Shown: piece after piece, positions 26,553-38,400 of the stretch | How the letters are laid out: each line of letters starts with the position of its first letter | Position numbering within the stretch: position 1 is the stretch's first letter | Source: KBS50 sp042434095 | GTDB lineage: Bacteria; Actinomycetota; Actinomycetes; Mycobacteriales; Micromonosporaceae | Reading direction: 5' to 3' | Length of the DNA: 64,000 bases | Assembly (NCBI RefSeq): GCF_042434095.1 | Contig: NZ_JBHLUE010000005.1 | Coordinates: forward strand, 62,001-126,000 | Translations under genes and position numbers: made by a program | The notes under the pieces: model-generated | Told to the model about the DNA's origin: nothing | Database searches by the model: none | Seen by the model: the letters and a program-made list of their open reading frames with translations, nothing else

Positions 26553-27434
26553 GTGACCGGCGACCCGTTTCCCACGCCCGCCGGGGACGGGCAGACCTAC
26601 GTGGAGCGCTCGCCGGCCCCCGCGCTGCGCAAGATCGTCTCGTCGGTCTGGGTCCAGCAAGTCGGCCGCGCCGCCGCGGCGTACATCCACCGGCGCATCC
26701 CCAACGGTGCCGTCGAACTCGTCTGCCGGGCCGGCTCGACTCCGCAAGTGATCGGCCCGCTCACCTCGCCGCTGGTCGAGGTGCTCCAGCCGGGCGCCAC
26801 CGTGATCGGTTTGCGCTTCGTGCCGGGCGCCTTCGCGGCGGTCGCGGGGCAGCCCGCGTCCGAGGTGGTCGGGCTCGCGCTCAACGCCGAGGAGCTGTGG
26901 GGCCACTCGGCCGCCGCCCTTGGCGAGGCGGTCGCCACGGCGGCCTCGCCGCAGGAAGCGCTCGCCGCCGTGCAGATCCACGTGCACGAGCACGCCGTCG
27001 GCGGTGAGCCCCCGGACCTGCTCGTGTCCAAAATGGTTCACGGTCTCATGCCATGGCGTACGGCCGACGTGACGTCGCTGAGTGCGTCTCTTCACATATC
27101 CGAGACGCAGTTGCGTCGCCGCTGCCACAGAGCGGTCGGGCTCGCACCGAAGGCGCTGCACCGGATGCTGCGCTTCCAGGGCTTCCTCGCGCTCGTCCAG
27201 CAGGCGATCAGCCAGGGCCGCGCGGCGACGGACGACGGGCTGGGGTTGCTCGCCCTCCGCGCCGGCTACGCGGACCAGTCCCACCTCACGCGCGAATGCG
27301 TCCGGCTCACCGGCGTCCCACCGCGGATATTCATCGCCGAGACGCACCGGACCTGCGCCTGCGGTCACGATCACTCGGCGTCATTCGCGCCCGTGCTGCG
27401 CTCCGAGACCGGAACGTGCCGCACACGGGCATGA
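26553..27434 (+). CDS. AraC-family transcriptional regulator
   Basis: This is a 293-residue regulator. The N-terminal 150 residues match the beta-rich sensor region found in actinobacterial AraC proteins (PNGAVELVCR, then VIGLRFVPGAFAAVAG). The C-terminal double helix-turn-helix is clear: LSASLHISETQLRRRCHRAV, GLAPKALHRMLRFQ and the signature AGYADQSHLTRECVRLTGVPP. A CACGHDH tail is unusual and could bind metal. GTG 26553 or 26532 could be the start. Confidence 0.85.
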   Translation: MTGDPFPTPAGDGQTYVERSPAPALRKIVSSVWVQQVGRAAAAYIHRRIPNGAVELVCRAGSTPQVIGPLTSPLVEVLQPGATVIGLRFVPGAFAAVAGQPASEVVGLALNAEELWGHSAAALGEAVATAASPQEALAAVQIHVHEHAVGGEPPDLLVSKMVHGLMPWRTADVTSLSASLHISETQLRRRCHRAVGLAPKALHRMLRFQGFLALVQQAISQGRAATDDGLGLLALRAGYADQSHLTRECVRLTGVPPRIFIAETHRTCACGHDHSASFAPVLRSETGTCRTRA

Positions 27435-27478
27435 CGCCACCGATCGGGAGGAGCCGACCGAGCCGTGGCATGAAGTCG

Positions 27479-27502
27479 GAGCACTACGAGCACTACGAGC
27501 AC
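27479..27502. repeat. Short tandem repeat, 9-bp unit
   Basis: GAGCACTAC is repeated 2.7 times without mismatch, between the converging AraC and MFS genes. It may be a simple slippage repeat or part of a transcription-end structure. Confidence 0.6.
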
Positions 27503-27527
27503 GTGTCCCGCGGTTGAGGGAGGTTCA

Positions 27528-28754
27528 CTACGGTCCGCTACGGCCGTCCGTCAGGGCGAAGCGGCTTATGAGTGGGCCGCGACGTCCCAGCGCCCACACG
27601 GTGAGCGCGAAGCAGCAGAGCGTCGTTCCCGTGATCGTGATCGCTGTCCAGCCGCCCGCGGACCAGAGCGTGGTCGCGGCGGCGGAGCCGATAGCAGCGC
27701 CGATGAAGTTGCCGGTGGCCAGCGCCGTGTTGAGCCGGCTGCGGGCCTCGTGGGAGAGGGTGAACAGCCGCGCCCGGTTGAGGAGGGCCTGCGTCTGGAG
27801 GGATACATCGATCACGACGATCACGATGATGATGAGTACGACGGACCGCCCGGCGAACGTCGCGACGACGAAGGCGCCGAGGGTCAGTGCCCAGGACGCG
27901 CCGGTGGCCGGCAGCGACCAACCGCGGTCGTGTAGACGGCCGCCGTGCAGGCCGGAAAGGACGCCAGCGAGGCCAGCCAACCCGAACAACCCGATCACCG
28001 CTACCGGGTACCGGAACGGTGGGCTACTGAGCAGGAACGTCAGCGCCGTCCAGAACAGCGAGAACGTGGCGAACCCGGTGGCGGCCAGGACCAGCGTCCA
28101 TCGGGCCGCCCGCTCGCGCATGACCACAGCGCCGACCGAGGCGATGAGCTGCGGGTATGACATGCGCGTCCGCGGCGCCAGCGGTGGAATCGCGCGGTAG
28201 AGCAGGACCGCGAGCAGGACGGCGACGACCGCGGCGAGGGCGAAGATCGTACGCCACCCGGCGGTGCCGGCGACGAACCCGCTAATCGTGCGGGAGGCCA
28301 GAATACCGGTGAGGGTTCCGGACCCGACGGCGCCGACAACCTGGCCACGGTGGGCGTCGCCAGCCAGGTCCCCGGCGAGCGGTGTGAGGACCTGTCCGGA
28401 GATCGACGTCGCGCCGAGCAGGCCGAGTGCGAGGAGGAGCACGCCGATCGACGGCGCTAGCGCGCACTGCAGCAGTGCGGCGGCCGAGGTCAGCAGCATG
28501 ACCGGGACGAACCGGCGGCGGTCCAGGATGTCGCCGAGCGGCACGAGCAGCAGCACGCCGACGGCGTACCCGACCTGCGTCGCGGTGACGAGCCAGCCGG
28601 CAGTCTCGGTCGCGGCGCGTAGGTCGCCTGCAATGAAGCCGAGTAGCGGCTGCGCCCAGTACAGGTTGCCGATGGCGACTCCCGCCGCCAAGGCGAACAG
28701 GAACGTCAGTCGGCGGCTTATCTCCGACGGCGGTGCCATGGGGGGCGCTGCCAT
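27528..28754 (-). CDS. MFS transporter, 12-helix
   Basis: This 408-residue membrane protein has twelve predicted helices. The first is LTFLFALAAGVAIGNLYWAQ, and loop 2-3 carries GDILDRRRFVPVM, the MFS A-like motif. The N-terminal NLYWAQPLL signature is typical of the YnfM/ArsP-like group of putative drug or sugar exporters. The ATG at 28754 is preferred; 28739 is possible. It converges on the AraC gene; no regulator is coupled to it. Confidence 0.85.
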   Translation of the reverse strand: MAAPPMAPPSEISRRLTFLFALAAGVAIGNLYWAQPLLGFIAGDLRAATETAGWLVTATQVGYAVGVLLLVPLGDILDRRRFVPVMLLTSAAALLQCALAPSIGVLLLALGLLGATSISGQVLTPLAGDLAGDAHRGQVVGAVGSGTLTGILASRTISGFVAGTAGWRTIFALAAVVAVLLAVLLYRAIPPLAPRTRMSYPQLIASVGAVVMRERAARWTLVLAATGFATFSLFWTALTFLLSSPPFRYPVAVIGLFGLAGLAGVLSGLHGGRLHDRGWSLPATGASWALTLGAFVVATFAGRSVVLIIIVIVVIDVSLQTQALLNRARLFTLSHEARSRLNTALATGNFIGAAIGSAAATTLWSAGGWTAITITGTTLCCFALTVWALGRRGPLISRFALTDGRSGP

Positions 28755-28937
28755 CCTGCCACGCTAAGGCCCGGAATCATGGCGCGGGGCCCGGCGAGGG
28801 CCTGAACGTGGCAGGGCCGCATCCGCCGGGCTGTCCACACCTTTTCCGCACCCCTCAGGCGTGCCCGGACAGGTCGGTACGGCGTGCCACGACAGCCCCA
28901 CCGGTGGGGGCGCAGTGGGGACGCGGGTGCGGGTATG

Positions 28938-29262
28938 TCAGGTAGCCGGGCCTCGCAACACACCGACGGTCGCCGCTGCTCGATCGTTGTGGGACAGGCC
29001 CCGGATGGCGTCGGAGAACTTGGTGGAGGTCTCCCGCATCTTGGGGTCGTTCGGGTCGTACTGCGGCGAAGCCGCGCATCCGGTCGTTGATCTCGTGCAT
29101 GATGCTGGTCAGTTCCGGGATGTCGACCCGGCCGACATCCCGGACGATCTGGCTGACCTCGGCGTTGACCTGATCCAACGCCTGGTTGCCGAAGCTGGCC
29201 AGCGCTTCGGTATCGGCCACCATAGTCGGGTACAACTGCCGGGCGGCCTGCGCCAGCGCGTC
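28938..29262 (-). pseudogene. Remnant of telA-like toxic anion resistance gene
   Basis: The minus-strand frame encodes ADTEALASFGNQALDQVNAE followed by VDIPELTSIMHEINDRMRGF, the conserved middle of TelA-family tellurite/toxic-anion resistance proteins. Near 29065 the frame shifts to give YDPNDPKMRETSTKFSDAIR and GLSHND, ending at a stop at 28938. Only about 110 of the usual 350-400 residues remain, so the gene is dead. Confidence 0.7.
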
Positions 29263-29492
29263 GCCTCGCGGCGGAGCCCAAGCCCGACCGCTTCGAGTCG
29301 TTTCCTTGCCGGCGGCAAGCTTCACGCGCCGACCATCAAGATACAGCGGCGTGGGAAGGCCTCGCGTTACAGCGACGCGCCGTCTTATGGCGTTGATGAT
29401 TGTCACTCGCCTGACCGTTTGGTCACCCTTGTTCGGCCGTTCGTAGCGCGCATAGCCTCGGTCTGCCCGAACGGTCAACGGGGGAGCGACGG

Positions 29493-31579
29493 GTGCGACT
29501 GGAAATACGGCTGCTGGGTGGCTTTCAATCCGTTGTGGACGGGCGTGTCGTCGTGCCGGGCGGCGGCAAGCGCCGCGCCATGCTCGCCGGACTCGCCCTG
29601 ACGGCGAACCGGTCCGTCTCGCTCGACCGGCTCGCTGGCATGGTGTGGGCCGGTCTGCCGCCGGCCTCCGCGCTGCCGAACCTGCGTTCGTATGCCGCCG
29701 GATTGCGCCGGCTGCTTGCCGACCGGCTGGTCGCCCGCCCCAGGGCGTACGAGCTGCGGCTGGACCCGCGCGAGCTGGACGTCACGGAGTTCGCCCGGCT
29801 CGCGGCGCAGGGCCGCGACCGGCTCGCCGATGCCGATCCGTCTGGCGCCATCGCGCCGCTGACCGCCGCCCTGGGGCTGTGGCGCGGCGCGGCGGGCGAG
29901 GGCGTGCCCCGGGGGACCCGCCTGGACGACCAGTGGATCGGTCTCGAGGCGCAGCGGGTGCTGGTGTTCGAGGAGTTGGCCGAGGCGCGGTTGGCGGTCG
30001 GTCGGCACGCGGACCTGATCACCGAGCTGCGCAGCCATCTGACCGCGCATCCGCTGCGGGAGCGGGCGTGGAAACACCTGATGCTCGCGCTGTACCGCAG
30101 CGGTGACGTGCCGGCGGCGCTGACCGCCTACCGCGCCGCCCGGACCGCCCTCGATGAGCAGCTCGGGATCGAACCGGGGGAGGAGTTGGCCGGACTGCAC
30201 CGCGCGATCCTGGATCGGTCTCCCGCGATCTCCTCCGACCCGCTGGCCGAGCTGATCGTCGTGACGTCACCGGCCGATCCGCTTCCCGCGACGGCACCGA
30301 ACCGGCCGTCCGTCGAGCCGCCGCCGGACGGTTGGCTCGCCTCATCCACCGGGCAGCCGTACGCGTCGGGTCCGGCGGGGACGGTGCCGCGTGAGCTACC
30401 GGCGGACCCGGTCACCTTTGTCGGTCGGTCCCGAGAGGTCGCGGCGGCCGCAACGGCCCTGTCCGGTACCGCTTCGGCCGTCCTGGTGGTCACCGGGCCA
30501 CCTGGCGGCGGCAAGACGGCGCTCGCCGTCCGGGCCGCGCATGCCGCGGCGGCCGCCTTTCCGGACGGGCAGCTGTTCGTCGACCTCGGTGGCGACCCGC
30601 AAACAGGTTCCGACGAGGTGCTGGCCCGGGTACTGCGCGGCCTGGGCGTGGCCCCGGCCGATGTGCCGGAGACCACCGATGAGCGGGCCGGGCGGTTCCG
30701 CTCCCTGACCGCCGACCGGCGGATCCTGCTGGTCGTCGACGGGGTCACCGGAACGGCCCAGATCCGGCACCTGATTCCCGCCGGGGCGGGCCCGGCGCTC
30801 GTCGTGGTGGGCCAGCGGTTCCTCGGCGGCCTGGACGGGGTCCGGCGGGTCGACCTGGGGCCGCTGGCCGCTCCGAGGCGCGGGCGGTGCTGGCCGCGTA
30901 CGCCGGAACCGGTCCGCTCGCGGCCGATCCTGCCGGCACCGACGAGTTGATCCGGGCGTGCGCCGGCTCGGTGCTGGCGCTGCGGATAGCCGGCGCCAAG
31001 CTGGCGAGGTGGCCGGCTCTGTCGGCGACCGACCTGGCCGGCCTGCTCGCCGATCCGGACGGCCGGCTCGACGTGCTGGTCCACGACGACCTGTCGGTGC
31101 GGGCCAGCGTGGCCACCGCCGTGGCGATGGTCGGGTGCGACAAGGCGACGATGCGGCTGCTCACCGGTCTTGGCGGCGGTGACCTGCCGAACAGCGTGCC
31201 GCGGCTCGCCCGCCGGGTCGGTGTCTCGGCCGCGAGGGTCTGCCGGGCCATCGAGAACCTGCTGGACGCCCAGCTGGTGGAGGGCGGGCCGGCTGACTAC
31301 CGGCTGGCCCCGCTGGTCGATGCCTACGTCGCCGAGCTCGCCGGCTCCCCGTCCGAGCCGCGGCTGGGAACGGCCGACAGCGTGCCGCCCCGGGCGGGCA
31401 GCGACGGGACGCCCCGGGCGGGCGGCGGTGGGCCGGCGTCCGCCGGTCCACCGCGCAGTTCCGCTGGGGCCGGCGACGATCCGCCGCCGGCCCCCGGATC
31501 AGCCCTGGTGGCGCAGACCCGTGCGCGCCTGGGCCCCGGTCGTCTGCTCGACCCAGCTCGCCAGCCGATCGACCCGTGA
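29493..31579 (+). pseudogene. AfsR/SARP-family regulator with one frameshift
   Basis: The first frame (GTG 29493 after GGGGGAG) encodes an OmpR-type winged helix (LEIRLLGGFQSVVDGR), a BTAD bacterial activation domain (residues about 100-240) and an NB-ARC ATPase with P-loop VVTGPPGGGKTALAV and Walker B RILLVVDGV. Near 30872 one base is lost; the frame continues from EARAVLAAYAGTGPLA through the rest of the ATPase arm and a winged-helix segment to 31579. Such proteins activate secondary metabolism genes. The tail overlaps the 3' end of the opposite protease gene. It is either a recent pseudogene or a sequence error. Confidence 0.82.
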
Positions 31580-32314
31580 CGTGGTCTCCTCCTGCGCGTG
31601 CGGGCAGGCCGGACCGTCGGACTCGACGGACACCAGGGTCTGCGTGCCGTCCGGGTTGTCGGTGAAGTACGGGGCGCCGGAGTCCCACAGGCAGGCGCTG
31701 GTGTCCTTGGCCGGCGCGTAACCCTTCACCATGACCGAGGTGTTCGACACCCGGCTGATCGTGAACTGGCCGCTCTGCAGGTGGCTGCTCGGCGTCGGGT
31801 TGACCGAGCCGGTGGCGCCCCAGCCCGTCATCCGCAGGATGGTGCCGGTTCCCGGTGTCCCGGCGCCCACCGGCAACGGGGCGATGTCGGTGATCGGGGT
31901 GGCGAGCCGGGCCAGCGCCACGTCGTACCGGGACGCCTGGCGTATCTCGGCCACGTCGACGACATACCCGGTGCTGTCCGCCAGGTCTGCCCGGCCCACC
32001 GTGGCCGTGGTGGCGTACGGCGCCGGCCCGCTGACCCGGTTGCCCGCGGTGTCGTGGAAGCAGTGCCCGGCCGTGATGATCCACTGTGCTGCGACGAGAG
32101 CGCCCGAGCAGGCGCTGTCGTACCTGCTGCCGTCGGCCCGGGGGATGTTCGTCATGGTCAGTTTGGTGGCGAACCGGTAGCTGCCCTCGGCCACCGGGGT
32201 GCCGTTGGCGACGGCTCCGGCCGGCGCCGCGGCGGCAAGCACGGTGGATATGGTCAGTGCGGCGATCGTCGCGCCGGTTCCAAGGAGTCGGGCCGTACCC
32301 GGAAGCTGAGTCAC
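31499..32314 (-). CDS. Secreted trypsin-like serine protease (S1)
   Basis: This 271-residue exported protease has a signal peptide to about residue 34 (ending APAGA-V). The catalytic triad is visible: His in IITAGHC, Asp in YDVALARL and Ser in CLWDSGAPYF, where Gly of the usual DSGGP is Ala. Length is normal for S1A. It may process extracellular proteins. It is divergent from the giant rhs gene 149 bases away and shares with it the palindromic intergenic region. Confidence 0.88.
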   Translation of the reverse strand: MTQLPGTARLLGTGATIAALTISTVLAAAAPAGAVANGTPVAEGSYRFATKLTMTNIPRADGSRYDSACSGALVAAQWIITAGHCFHDTAGNRVSGPAPYATTATVGRADLADSTGYVVDVAEIRQASRYDVALARLATPITDIAPLPVGAGTPGTGTILRMTGWGATGSVNPTPSSHLQSGQFTISRVSNTSVMVKGYAPAKDTSACLWDSGAPYFTDNPDGTQTLVSVESDGPACPHAQEETTSRVDRLASWVEQTTGAQARTGLRHQG

Positions 32315-32347
32315 CGGGCGACGCTAGCACCGGCGGCAGCCGTCGTA

Positions 32348-32411
32348 GGCATATGCATCGATATAGAAGGGGCGTCCGGCAATGTGCCGGACGCATGCCG
32401 GTCCATATGCC
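32348..32411. promoter_or_regulatory. Nested palindrome between protease and rhs genes
   Basis: An outer inverted repeat GGCATATG (32348-32355) / CATATGCC (32404-32411) encloses an inner perfect 10-bp hairpin, GCGTCCGGCA-ATG-TGCCGGACGC at 32372-32394. It lies in the divergent intergenic region, about 50-115 bases before the rhs start. It could be an operator for a dimeric regulator or an RNA structure in the rhs leader. Confidence 0.6.
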
Positions 32412-32463
32412 TCGTCGCCCTAGGTTGCCACCCAACGTGTCTGCGGACGGGCGGAGGGTGACA

Positions 32464-35400
32464 GTGCGGCAGAGAATGCGGATCCCGCTGATCGTGGTCC
32501 TGATCCTGGCGATGATGGGCAGCCTCGGCGGGGCGACGGTGTGGCGCTCGCGGTCGGCCGGCACCACCAACACCGCGGCCGGCTCGGGCAGCCACCCCGG
32601 CGTGCTGTCCCGGCTGGGCGACGCCGCCCGCGGCCTGGTCGGCGGTGGCCACTCCCGGCCCCGGCCGCAACCGGTCGAGGCCGGCCTGGCCGTCAACCGG
32701 CCGGCACCGCGAGGCGCCAAGGCCAAACCGGCGAAACGGGTACGCGAACTCACCCAGCGCCGCACGGCCACCACCCGGGTGTTCCAGATGTCGGACGGCC
32801 GGCTGCAGGCCGAACTGTCGGTCAGCCCGCGCTTCTACCGCGACGGCCACGGCAGCTGGCAGCCGATCGACACCACCGTCACGACCTCGACGGCCGGCGG
32901 CTACGCCGCCGCGAACACCAGCAACACCTTCAGCAGCCGGTTCGGCGCCTCCACGACCACCCTCACCCGCTTCGAGCTGGGCGGCCAGCGGGTCACCCTC
33001 GGCCTGGCCGGATCGCCACGGCGGGTACGCCCGGCCATCAAGGGCGACACCGTCGGCTATCCCGGCATCGCCGACGGGGTCGACCTGTCGTACCAGGTGA
33101 CCCCGACCGCCCTCAAGGAGCGGATGGTGCTGCGCAGCGCCGCCGCGACCCCTGCCCTGACCTTCACGATGGACGCCGGCACGCTGAAGCTCGCCCAGCG
33201 GCCCGACGGCGCCATCGAGTTCCGGTCCCCGCTGGACAACCGGGTGCTGCTGGTGATGCCCGCACCGTTCATGTACGACTCGCACCCGGACGCCACCTCC
33301 CCGTACGGCTACACCTACAGCAAGAAGGTCACCCAGAGCCTGCGGGCGGACGGTTCCCGCTGGGCGATCGACGTGGCGGCGGACCCGGGCTGGCTGGCCG
33401 ACCCGAAGCGGGCCTGGCCGGTCACCGTCGACCCGACGATAAAGATCCAGCCGACGCCCACCGACTCCCGCGACGCCATGATCACCTCGGACTCGCCGGG
33501 GACGAACTTCGACGGCAACTGGCGGCTGTCGGTCGGCACGACGACCTCCTCCAAGGCCCGCAGCCTGGTCGCGTTCGGCCTGTCCGGCATCCCGGCGAAC
33601 ACCACCATCGACTCGGCCAGCCTGCAGATGTACTTCGACCAAGACCACACGACCTCCTCGTACGACGTACCCCTGGAGGCCCGGCAGGTGACCGCGGCCT
33701 GGAACGAACAGGACGTCACCTGGAACAAGATCAACGCCAGCGTCGGTACGGCCGGCAGCACCGCGATCACCGTCGACGACAGCGACACCAGCCGGACGGG
33801 CGCGCAGGGCACCTGGCCGCTGGAGAGCAACACGGCCGGCATCAACGGTGGCCACCGGTACAACCGCAACACCACCACCGGTGACACCTTCACCTGGGTT
33901 CCCCCGGTGCCGGAGACCGGCAGCTACACCGTGGACGCCCACTTCCTGACCGGCACCGACCGGGTGACCGCGGCGCCCTACACCGTGCAGTACGCCGGTG
34001 GCAGCAAGACGGTCAACGTCAACCAGAAGGTGTCCGGCACCGCCGCCTGGTCCACCCTCGGCTCCTTCCCGTTCAATGCCGGCACCACCGGCCGGGTGGT
34101 CCTCGGTGACACGGGCGTGAGCGCCACCGCGTCGGTGAGCGCGGACGCCGTCCGGCTCACCAAGGCCGGCGTGGTGAAGAAGGCCAACGAAACCAGCGCC
34201 TGGCACAGCTACCCGGTCACCAACCTCGTGCAGTCCTGGATCAACGGCACCGCCAACAACGGCTTCATGCTCAAGGCCGTCGACGAGGCGACCCTCGGCC
34301 GGGGCGGCCCCCGGTACGAGGCGGCCGAGTACGCCTACAACGGCGAGAACGAGAACACCCCGAAGCTGATCGTCAACTACGGCAAGCCGGGGGTGACCCT
34401 CCAGGCGCCCACCCGGATCTACTCCACCGGCGCCGAGCTCAAGTGGTCCGGCTACGCCGGCAGCGACATCGTGGAATACCAGGTGCACCGCTCGGTGTAC
34501 CAGAACTTCACCCCGTCGGCGGCCACCCTCGTCGCGCCGGTGGCGAAGGACGCCACCACCTTCACCGACACCACCGCCACCCCGACGCCGGCGGACTCCA
34601 CCGACCCGTTCGGGCAGGTCTACTACTACATGATCGCGGTGAAGACCAGCGACGGATCGCTGATCTCCGCACCCACCGAGATCGTCAAGCTGCCCCGCGC
34701 CGGGCGGGTGGTCCAGGTCATCCAGGGCGACACCCCGGACACCACCCTGTCGGCGACCGAGTCCACCACCGGACACGACGTGCTGGCCGGCAACCCGTGG
34801 CTGATGGTCGGGAACAACTCCGGCACGTACGGCCGCAGCCGCGCCGTGGTGAAATTCCCCGAGGTCTCCACCATCCCCAGCAACGCGCAGGTCCTCGAGG
34901 CCGAGTTCGACCTGTGGTCGGTGACCACCCCGACCCCGGCCGGGGCCAGCTACGAGGCGCACGTGCTCAACACACCCTTCGACGAGGCCACCGCCTCCTG
35001 GTCGAAGGCCAACGCCACCACCTCCTGGACGGCTGGCGGGGACTACGACCCCGCCGTGCTCGATACCGTCACCGGTAACAGCGACGATCCCGCCTGGCGG
35101 CTCTGGTACACCAAGGACGCCGTGCAGAAGTGGGTCAACGGGACCAAGGCCAACAACGGTTTCCTGGTCAAGCTGGCCAACGAGACCAGCCCGGCCGAGC
35201 GCACGCTGTTCCTGTCCAGCGAGGCCGCGGAGCCGCAACTGCGGCCCAAGCTGGTCGTCACCTACATCGAGCCCACGGCGGCCGGCACCTACTACGCTCC
35301 CGAGACGCCCACCGGGGTGGCGCCGGGCAGCACCACCACCGTTCCGGTCACCGTGAGCAACCCCACCACCGGCACCTGGTCGGCCGCCGACTGGCAGCTC

Positions 35401-38400
35401 ACCTACCGCTGGGCCCGCCCCGGTGACAGCGCACCGATCGACAACAACCCGCAGGCCGTCACCGCACTGCCCAAGAGCGTGCTACCCGGTGAGGCGGTCA
35501 CGGTGTCGGCCCAGGTGACCGCCCCGGCCTCGACCGACGAGGGCAACAAACGCACCGACTACGAGCTGCGTTGGGAGCTGTACAACAAGACCAGCAAGCA
35601 GTGGCTGTCCCAGGCCAGCCCGATCGCCTCGCTCAACCAGAACGTGGCCGTCGAGGAGCCGACGTCCGACCAGCTCGGCCTGGAGAAGTTCTACTCGTAC
35701 GCGGGCAAGAACACCGGCGCCGGGTCCACGCTGATGAACAGCCTGTACTCCGGCAACAGCGTGTGGTCGTACAACGCGTTCAGCAACCCGTCGCGCGGCC
35801 TGTCCACGTTCGTGCGGCTGTCGTACAACTCGCTGGACACCTCCGACACGGTGGCCGGATACGGCTGGTCGGTGCAGGCGTCGTCGATGATGCGGCTCGG
35901 CGCCCCGCTGGACTTCCACCCCAACCCGCACCCGACCAAGGTCACCCTCACCGATGGGGACGGCACGAACCACTGGTTCACCTGGGACTCCGCGACCTCG
36001 ACGTGGATCAGCCCGAAGGGCGTGCACCTCTACCTCGAACAGAAGCCCGGGGTCGACTGCAAGCCCAACACCGAGGAGTCGCAGGCCTGGTCGCTCACCC
36101 GGCCCGACCGCACCCGCTTCTTCTACGACTGCGACGGCTACCTCACGTCCATCCAGGACAAAGACCTCAACACGATGACGTTCACCTACGAGGAACGGAA
36201 GTCGAACAACAAGCCCACCAAGTTCCTGAAGTACCTCACCGACGCGGCCGGGCGCCGGACGTTGACCATCGACTACTTCGCCAAGGGCCAGGACTACTGG
36301 TACGTCGACGACACCAGCTGGGCCCGGGTGCACGCCACCGGCGGGCTGACCAACCCGAAGATCATCGACCACGTCGCGCAGATCACCGACATCTCCGGCC
36401 GGAAGATGCGGTTCACCTATACCGACAAGGGCCTGCTCGGCGAGTTGGTGGACGGCGACGGCTCCAGCGGCACCATGGGCGACGCGAAACGGTTCCAGTT
36501 CCGGTACGACATGACGCAGGGCAACAAGAACGTCAAGCTCATCCAGGTCACCGATCCGCGAAACCATGCCACCAAGGTCGACTACAACGCCCCCAAGACC
36601 GGCGACGACCCGAAGTGGCACTGGACCACCAAGTCCTACACCGACCGGCTGAACTCCTCGACCGGCTTCACCTACGTCGATCCGGACGCCACCAACAACA
36701 TCAAGACCACGGTCACGGACGCCGAGCAGCACAGCACGCAGTACTTGATGGACGGGTACGGCCGGCCGATCGAGACCACCAACGCCAAGACCCAGACCAC
36801 CAAGCTCCAGTGGGACGACGACCACAACGTCAACCGGCTGGAGGAGGCCAACGGCGCCGTCTCCACCTGGCAGTACGACCCGAACACCGGCTATCCGACC
36901 GAGATCAAGGACGCCGAGGCGGTCAAGAACGGCTGGCCGGGGACCGCGCTGACCTACCAGTACCAGTTGGGCGGGCACGTCGCCGACCTGGCCAGCAAGA
37001 CCAGCCCCGAGGGCCGGAAGTGGACCTTCGGGTACACCACGGCCGGTGACCTGGCCTCGGTGGTCGACCCGATCGGCAACACCACCACCGACCCCAACGA
37101 CTACAAGACCAGCTACACCTACGACGCGTACGGGCAGGTCAGCACGCAGCTCGACGCGAACGACCACACCACGAGGTACAACCGGTACGACTCCAACGGG
37201 TATCCGCAGGACATCATCGACGCCAAGAACAACACCACCACGTTCGAGTACGACGAGCGCGGCCAGGTGAAGAAGGTGACCGACGCGCTCGGCAAGGTCA
37301 CCACCCAGAACTACGACACGTTCGGTCGGCCGCTGGACGGCTCGGTGCCGGTCAAGCAGTCCGCCGGCCGGTACGTCACCACGCCGGCGCCCGGCTACGA
37401 CGCGAACGACAACGTGGTCCGGTCCACGGCGCCCAACGGCGCGGTGACCACGGCCGCCTACGACGAGGCCGATGAGGTCAACTCCATCCTCGCCCCGGTC
37501 GACCAGGCGGGTGACCCGCAGCGCCAGACGTCCTACACGTACGACAAGGTCGGCAACCTGCGGACCACCACCGAGCCGAAGGGCAACCTGAGCACCACGG
37601 ACCCGACCGACTACGTCACCACCAACAACTACGACGAGATCTACCAGCTCACTTCGGTGGTGAACGCCAAGGGCGACAAGATCACGTACGAGTACGACAA
37701 CGTCGGCAACGTGCACAAGGTTGGTGACCCGCGCAAGAACGCCACATCCGACCCGGCCGACTACACCACGATCTACGACTACGACCTGGCGCACCGCGTC
37801 TACAAGACCACCGACGCGATCGGCAAGTTCACCACCAGCACGTACGACAAGGACGGGCTGGTCAAGGCCAGCACCGACCAGCTGGGCAACACCACCACCA
37901 TCGACCTGAACCCGGTGGGCAAGCCCCGCGAGGTGAAGGTGCCGCACGAGAACGTGAGCGGCACGATCACCTACCGGAGCACCCGGTACGAGTACGACGA
38001 GGTCGGCAACACCACCAAGGTGACCAGCCCGCGCGGGGTGGCCACGCCGGACACCACCGACCCGGACGACTTCGCCACGGTCGCCGTCTACGACGAGCTG
38101 AACCGGGTCAAGGAGACCCACTCGGCATACAGCAAGGCCGATTCCCGGTACAACGCCCCGGACATCACCACCTACGACTACGACGAGGTGGGCCGGCTCA
38201 CCACGCTGTCCGCGCCGCCGTCGGCCGGCCAGTCCGTGCGCAACAACACCACGTACACGTACTTCGACAACGGCTGGGCGGAGACCTCCACCGACCCGTG
38301 GGACATCAGGACCGCGTACGACTACAACGACCTCGGCCAGCAGACCAGCCGGACCCTCACCTCGGCCGGCGGGTCGTCGAACCGGACGATGAGCTGGTCC

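Noticed and set aside
32311..35238. Long minus-strand open frame (975 codons) opposite the rhs gene
   Set aside because: It mirrors the plus-strand codon positions of a GC-rich gene, with Val/Gly/Arg/Asp-biased content and no domain. The Rhs frame has clear domains.
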